A stretch of 7,623 bases of DNA from an uncultured Bacteroidales bacterium (GTDB lineage: Bacteria > Bacteroidota > Bacteroidia > Bacteroidales > UBA932), in contig CAJUEK010000073.1 in assembly GCA_910585445.1 (NCBI GenBank), forward strand, positions 1-7,623, given 5' to 3'. How positions within the stretch are numbered: the stretch's first letter is position 1; each line of letters starts with the position of its first letter. The notes under the pieces are model-generated. The model ran no database searches, was not told the DNA's origin, and saw only the letters and a list, made by a program, of their open reading frames with translations. Position numbers and translations under genes: made by a program. Of the stretch, positions 6,149 to 7,623 are shown piece after piece.

Positions 6149-6152
6149 TAGT
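6139..6152. promoter_or_regulatory. Dyad ACTAC-N4-GTAGT, likely operator
   Basis: ACTAC (6139-6143) and GTAGT (6148-6152) are perfect inverted arms around TTTT. The dyad covers the -7 box of the plus-strand promoter. The 14-mer TGCACTACTTTTGT that includes its left part (6136-6149) recurs on the minus strand at 1648-1635, upstream of the cassette at 238-1554. It is a candidate binding site for one of the element's regulators. Confidence 0.5.
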
Positions 6153-6179
6153 TCGGTGTAAACATTTATTATTATGTCA

Positions 6180-6210
6180 CAAAAGTATATATAATATTTC
6201 ATAATATGAA
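6180..6210 (-). promoter_or_regulatory. Probable promoter of the minus-strand replication operon
   Basis: On the minus strand TACTTTTG (6187-6180) matches the -7 box. At the -33 position only weak matches are present (TTCA or TTTC depending on spacing), overlapping the palindrome at 6196-6212. Transcription would start near 6175 and run through the plus-strand promoter toward the Cro-like gene, leaving a leader of about 65-70 nt. A weak -33 under an operator suits a regulated promoter. Confidence 0.4.
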
Positions 6211-6212
6211 AT
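6196..6212. promoter_or_regulatory. 17-bp perfect palindrome, likely repressor operator
   Basis: ATTTCATA (6196-6203), a central A, and TATGAAAT (6205-6212) form a perfect 8+1+8 dyad. It lies between the two divergent regulator genes and over the expected -33 region of the minus-strand promoter, where a CI/XRE-type repressor would block the replication operon. The symmetry is seen; the binding protein is inferred. Confidence 0.55.
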
Positions 6213-6219
6213 TTAAAAT

Positions 6220-6237
6220 TGCAATAACTGCAATAAT
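6220..6237. repeat. 9-bp tandem repeat (TGCAATAAY x2)
   Basis: TGCAATAAC (6220-6228) is followed directly by TGCAATAAT (6229-6237), and ATTGCAAT (6218-6225) is itself a palindrome. The repeat sits in the same control region as the 17-bp palindrome and could be an additional regulator site; a short iteron-like role is also conceivable but two copies are few. Confidence 0.35.
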
Positions 6238-6297
6238 ATTTAATGTTTGATTACAAATATCTGATTTTCAATAAGTAAATTTGATAAAAAGGTAAAC

Positions 6298-6645
6298 ATG
6301 GAAATAGAAGTACAACAACGCTTGGTTCATAATATTTATAAAATAATGCGTGACAGGAAGTTGACCCAAGTTGCTGTAGCTGGTTATATGGGTACGACTC
6401 CTTCTCAATTCAGCAGGATTTTGAAAGGTGAAGTAAAGTTGCAGCTTGAACATATTGCAAATCTTGCAATAGGACTTTCCATGCGTGAAATTGACATATT
6501 TACTTATCCAGATAAGTACGTGAGGTCAAACGATATCCAGGAGCCTTTTGAGGCAATTCTGCAATTGAAGTTGCAGAAGGAGACCAAGGAACAGGTGTTA
6601 AAATTGGTCTTTGGTGATAACAATATTGAAATCTTTAATAAATGA
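6298..6645 (+). CDS. XRE/CI-like helix-turn-helix repressor (115 aa)
   Basis: A Cro/CI-type HTH spans about residues 8-62: LVHNIYKIMRDRKLTQVAVAGYMGTTPSQFSRILKGEVKLQLEHIANLAIGL, with recognition helix around TPSQFSRILKG. The C-terminal part (FEAILQLKLQKETKEQVLKLVFG) is helical and charged, probably for dimerisation. There is no LexA/CI-type autopeptidase domain, so release is unlikely to use RecA-stimulated self-cleavage. AAAAAGG (6286-6292) five bases before the ATG is a good ribosome binding site and fixes the start. It is transcribed away from the Cro-like/LuxR/primase operon across a palindrome-rich gap, the normal place of an element's maintenance repressor. The target operators are inferred to lie in 6108-6297. 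Confidence 0.85.
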   Translation: MEIEVQQRLVHNIYKIMRDRKLTQVAVAGYMGTTPSQFSRILKGEVKLQLEHIANLAIGLSMREIDIFTYPDKYVRSNDIQEPFEAILQLKLQKETKEQVLKLVFGDNNIEIFNK

Positions 6646-6649
6646 CGTT

Positions 6650-6874
6650 ATGGAATTTATGCTAACCAATATAACTGATACCCGTACAGTATATATCAAT
6701 GCCAATCTTGTCAAGTTCATTGAAGAGGATGAGAAATCCGGGAACGCTATTATTACAATGACGGATAACGAGGTTTTTCACACTAATGAAAATTGCGTCG
6801 AATTATTGGAAGATTGGGGAATTGTGGAAAAGGAGCAACCTGTTTTAGAACACGTGTCAAATTTGTGCCAATGA
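6650..6874 (+). CDS. FlbD-like small protein (74 aa)
   Basis: The core TVYINANLVKFIEEDEKSGNAIITMTDNEVFHTNENCVELLEDW follows the pattern of the flagellar FlbD family ('xFxLNxDLIexIExxPDTxItLtnGkxyxVxEsxeEvie'). That pattern has an N-A-N-L-V-x-x-I-E stretch, an I-T-M-T-D turn and a closing helix. The similarity is my reading of the pattern, not a search result. FlbD proteins are flagellum-associated, yet the Bacteroidales suggested here are non-flagellated, so another job such as partner of the XRE repressor is more likely. The start is ATG at 6650, four bases after the XRE stop; a second ATG at 6659 is possible, and a TTG at 6611 inside the XRE gene is rejected. Clearly operonic with the repressor. 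Confidence 0.65.
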   Translation: MEFMLTNITDTRTVYINANLVKFIEEDEKSGNAIITMTDNEVFHTNENCVELLEDWGIVEKEQPVLEHVSNLCQ

Positions 6875-7005
6875 AGAAAAATAGGATAATGCAGAGGAGC
6901 TTCAGTATGGGGAAGAGGATGTCAGAAAATCAGAAAAACACTCCTCCTCCCGCTACTACTGAGGAAAAATCGCAAGGTTTTTCCTTTTTTTATGCATTTC
7001 CGTAA
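6871..7005 (+). CDS. Small hypothetical ORF (44 aa) coupled by ATGA overlap
   Basis: The ATG at 6871 overlaps the TGA of the preceding gene as ATGA, the commonest form of translational coupling, and supports a real third gene in this operon. The product is short and basic at the start (MKKNRIMQRSFSMGKRM), then Pro/Thr-rich (NTPPPATTEEKSQ), and ends GFSFFYAFP. No family recognised. The odd point is that a strong intrinsic terminator stem and T-run (6962-6991) lies within its last codons, ahead of its stop codon at 7003-7005. Transcripts ending there would lack the stop. Either the ORF is fortuitous, or only read-through messages yield the full protein. Confidence is therefore low. Confidence 0.4.
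   Translation: MKKNRIMQRSFSMGKRMSENQKNTPPPATTEEKSQGFSFFYAFP
6962..6991 (+). terminator. Intrinsic terminator of the XRE operon
   Basis: AGGAAAAA (6962-6969) pairs perfectly with TTTTTCCT (6978-6985) across the 8-nt loop TCGCAAGG, followed by TTTTTT (6986-6991). This is a convincing rho-independent terminator for plus-strand transcription, without a T-run on the minus side. It overlaps the 3' end of the 44-aa ORF. Confidence 0.7.
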
Positions 7006-7623
7006 TCGGTATAATGTCTCAGCATAAGGGGATTGTCAAAAACTGTTTGTGGAATGGGCTGAATGTGAAATGGCGTATCACCGGTAAAAGTATGTGTTTC
7101 TGCATAATCCATTACTGGTTCAATGTAAAAAGTCGGTTGTTTTTCATTTGCTGTACTGCTGGAGCAAAGCATGAGAAGCGCTGAATGTGATGTTGATTGA
7201 AGTGAATGGTAATGTTTTTCAGGCGTAATTGAAAAATGATTGGTGAAATGCTTGCAGTTTGCTGCTATCCTTTGAACTGCGGAAATGGGGTATTTTCATC
7301 GGATGCTGGAAAACCGGAAAATAAGAAGGCGTTAACGTGGTCCCCAATGTGAATTGTTGGACATTCTCAAATGGAGGGGGCAACGGTGGCAGTGGCAGAA
7401 GTGAATGCAGCGGCAGCGAAATTTTTTCATCCGAATGAAATGGTGTTACGGAATTGAATTGTATGAGTCTTTGCTTCTGGACTCTGCAGAAGTGAATAAT
7501 GTGAGGTAGAGACCATGGTATCAGCGCAGAAATCAAGATGCTGGTTTGGTGTGCTGGACTATGTGATAATTATTAATGTGAATCAGTAGTTAAAAATTAA
7601 TGTTATAAAAGCGATGGCCACTT
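7006..7623. other. About 620 bp with no supportable gene; possible decayed gene or structured region
   Basis: No ORF here has a credible start, ribosome binding site and protein-like composition together. On the minus strand two overlapping frames stay open: 7219-7536, with a Pro/Leu/Ser/His-rich product, and 6990-7295, open for about 100 codons but with its first ATG only at 7172. They could be pieces of one frame-shifted gene, or simply reflect low C content on the plus strand. The plus strand is visibly G-rich and C-poor and carries repeated words: GAAGTGAAT at 7199, 7398 and 7489; GCAGAAGTGAAT at 7395-7406 and 7486-7497; and AAATGG-led segments at 7068, 7283 and 7438. No consensus promoter was found on either strand. 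Confidence 0.4.

Noticed and set aside
6220..6237. Iteron-type replication origin
   Set aside because: Only two short copies are present, beside promoter elements; regulator binding is the simpler reading.
6611..6649. Longer start of the FlbD-like protein inside the XRE gene (TTG 6611)
   Set aside because: It would overlap the repressor gene by 35 nt with a rare start, while a good ATG lies 4 nt after the stop.
7006..7623. CRISPR array or diversity-generating template/variable repeat
   Set aside because: Repeats are short, imperfect and irregularly spaced, and no cas or reverse transcriptase gene is present.
1..7623. tRNA or rRNA genes, insertion-sequence ends, integrase
   Set aside because: No cloverleaf-like segment, transposase, terminal inverted repeat pair or recombinase motif was seen on either strand.

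Overview
The window looks like the regulatory and replication core of a small integrated mobile element, either a prophage or a phage satellite/ICE-like island, from a Bacteroidales bacterium (Bacteroides, Phocaeicola or Parabacteroides type). The host call rests on three things. Promoter-like sites fit the Bacteroidetes consensus TTTG-N19-TAnnTTTG instead of TTGACA/TATAAT. Shine-Dalgarno sequences are weak or absent. The small regulators and the zinc-ribbon/TOPRIM/SF3 primase-helicase are of types common in Bacteroidales elements. No integrase, capsid, portal, terminase or conjugation gene lies inside the window, so the exact class of element cannot be settled here.

Layout. (1) Positions 1-237 have no gene but hold several hairpins, including a good intrinsic terminator (about 190-225) for the minus-strand genes. 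(2) Positions 238-1554 on the minus strand are an AT-rich, translationally coupled three-gene cassette: a 174-aa protein, a 139-aa protein and a DUF6941-like 128-aa protein. It has its own consensus promoter and is preceded by an 81-aa gene (1652-1897). (3) Positions 1964-6107 on the minus strand form a tight cluster: a small Cro-like regulator, a LuxR-type HTH protein with a C-terminal membrane segment, a 67-aa helical protein, the 1005-aa primase-helicase and a 98-aa protein. (4) Positions 6108-6297 are a dense control region with palindromes, repeats and promoter boxes facing each other. (5) Positions 6298-7005 on the plus strand are an XRE/CI-like repressor, a 74-aa protein resembling the flagellar FlbD family, and a 44-aa ORF starting in an ATGA overlap, with an intrinsic terminator inside its last codons. 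(6) Positions 7006-7623 hold no supportable gene. The stretch is G-rich on the plus strand, contains imperfect repeats, and may be a decayed gene or a structured non-coding region.

Working model (inference): the XRE protein and the Cro-like/LuxR proteins form a two-way switch around 6108-6297. When the minus strand wins, the primase-helicase is made and the element replicates. The downstream cassette can be transcribed with that operon or from its own promoter, which carries a 14-bp sequence also found in the switch. That is the arrangement expected of element-encoded cargo, for example an exclusion or defence module. Nothing in the cassette proteins proves such a role.
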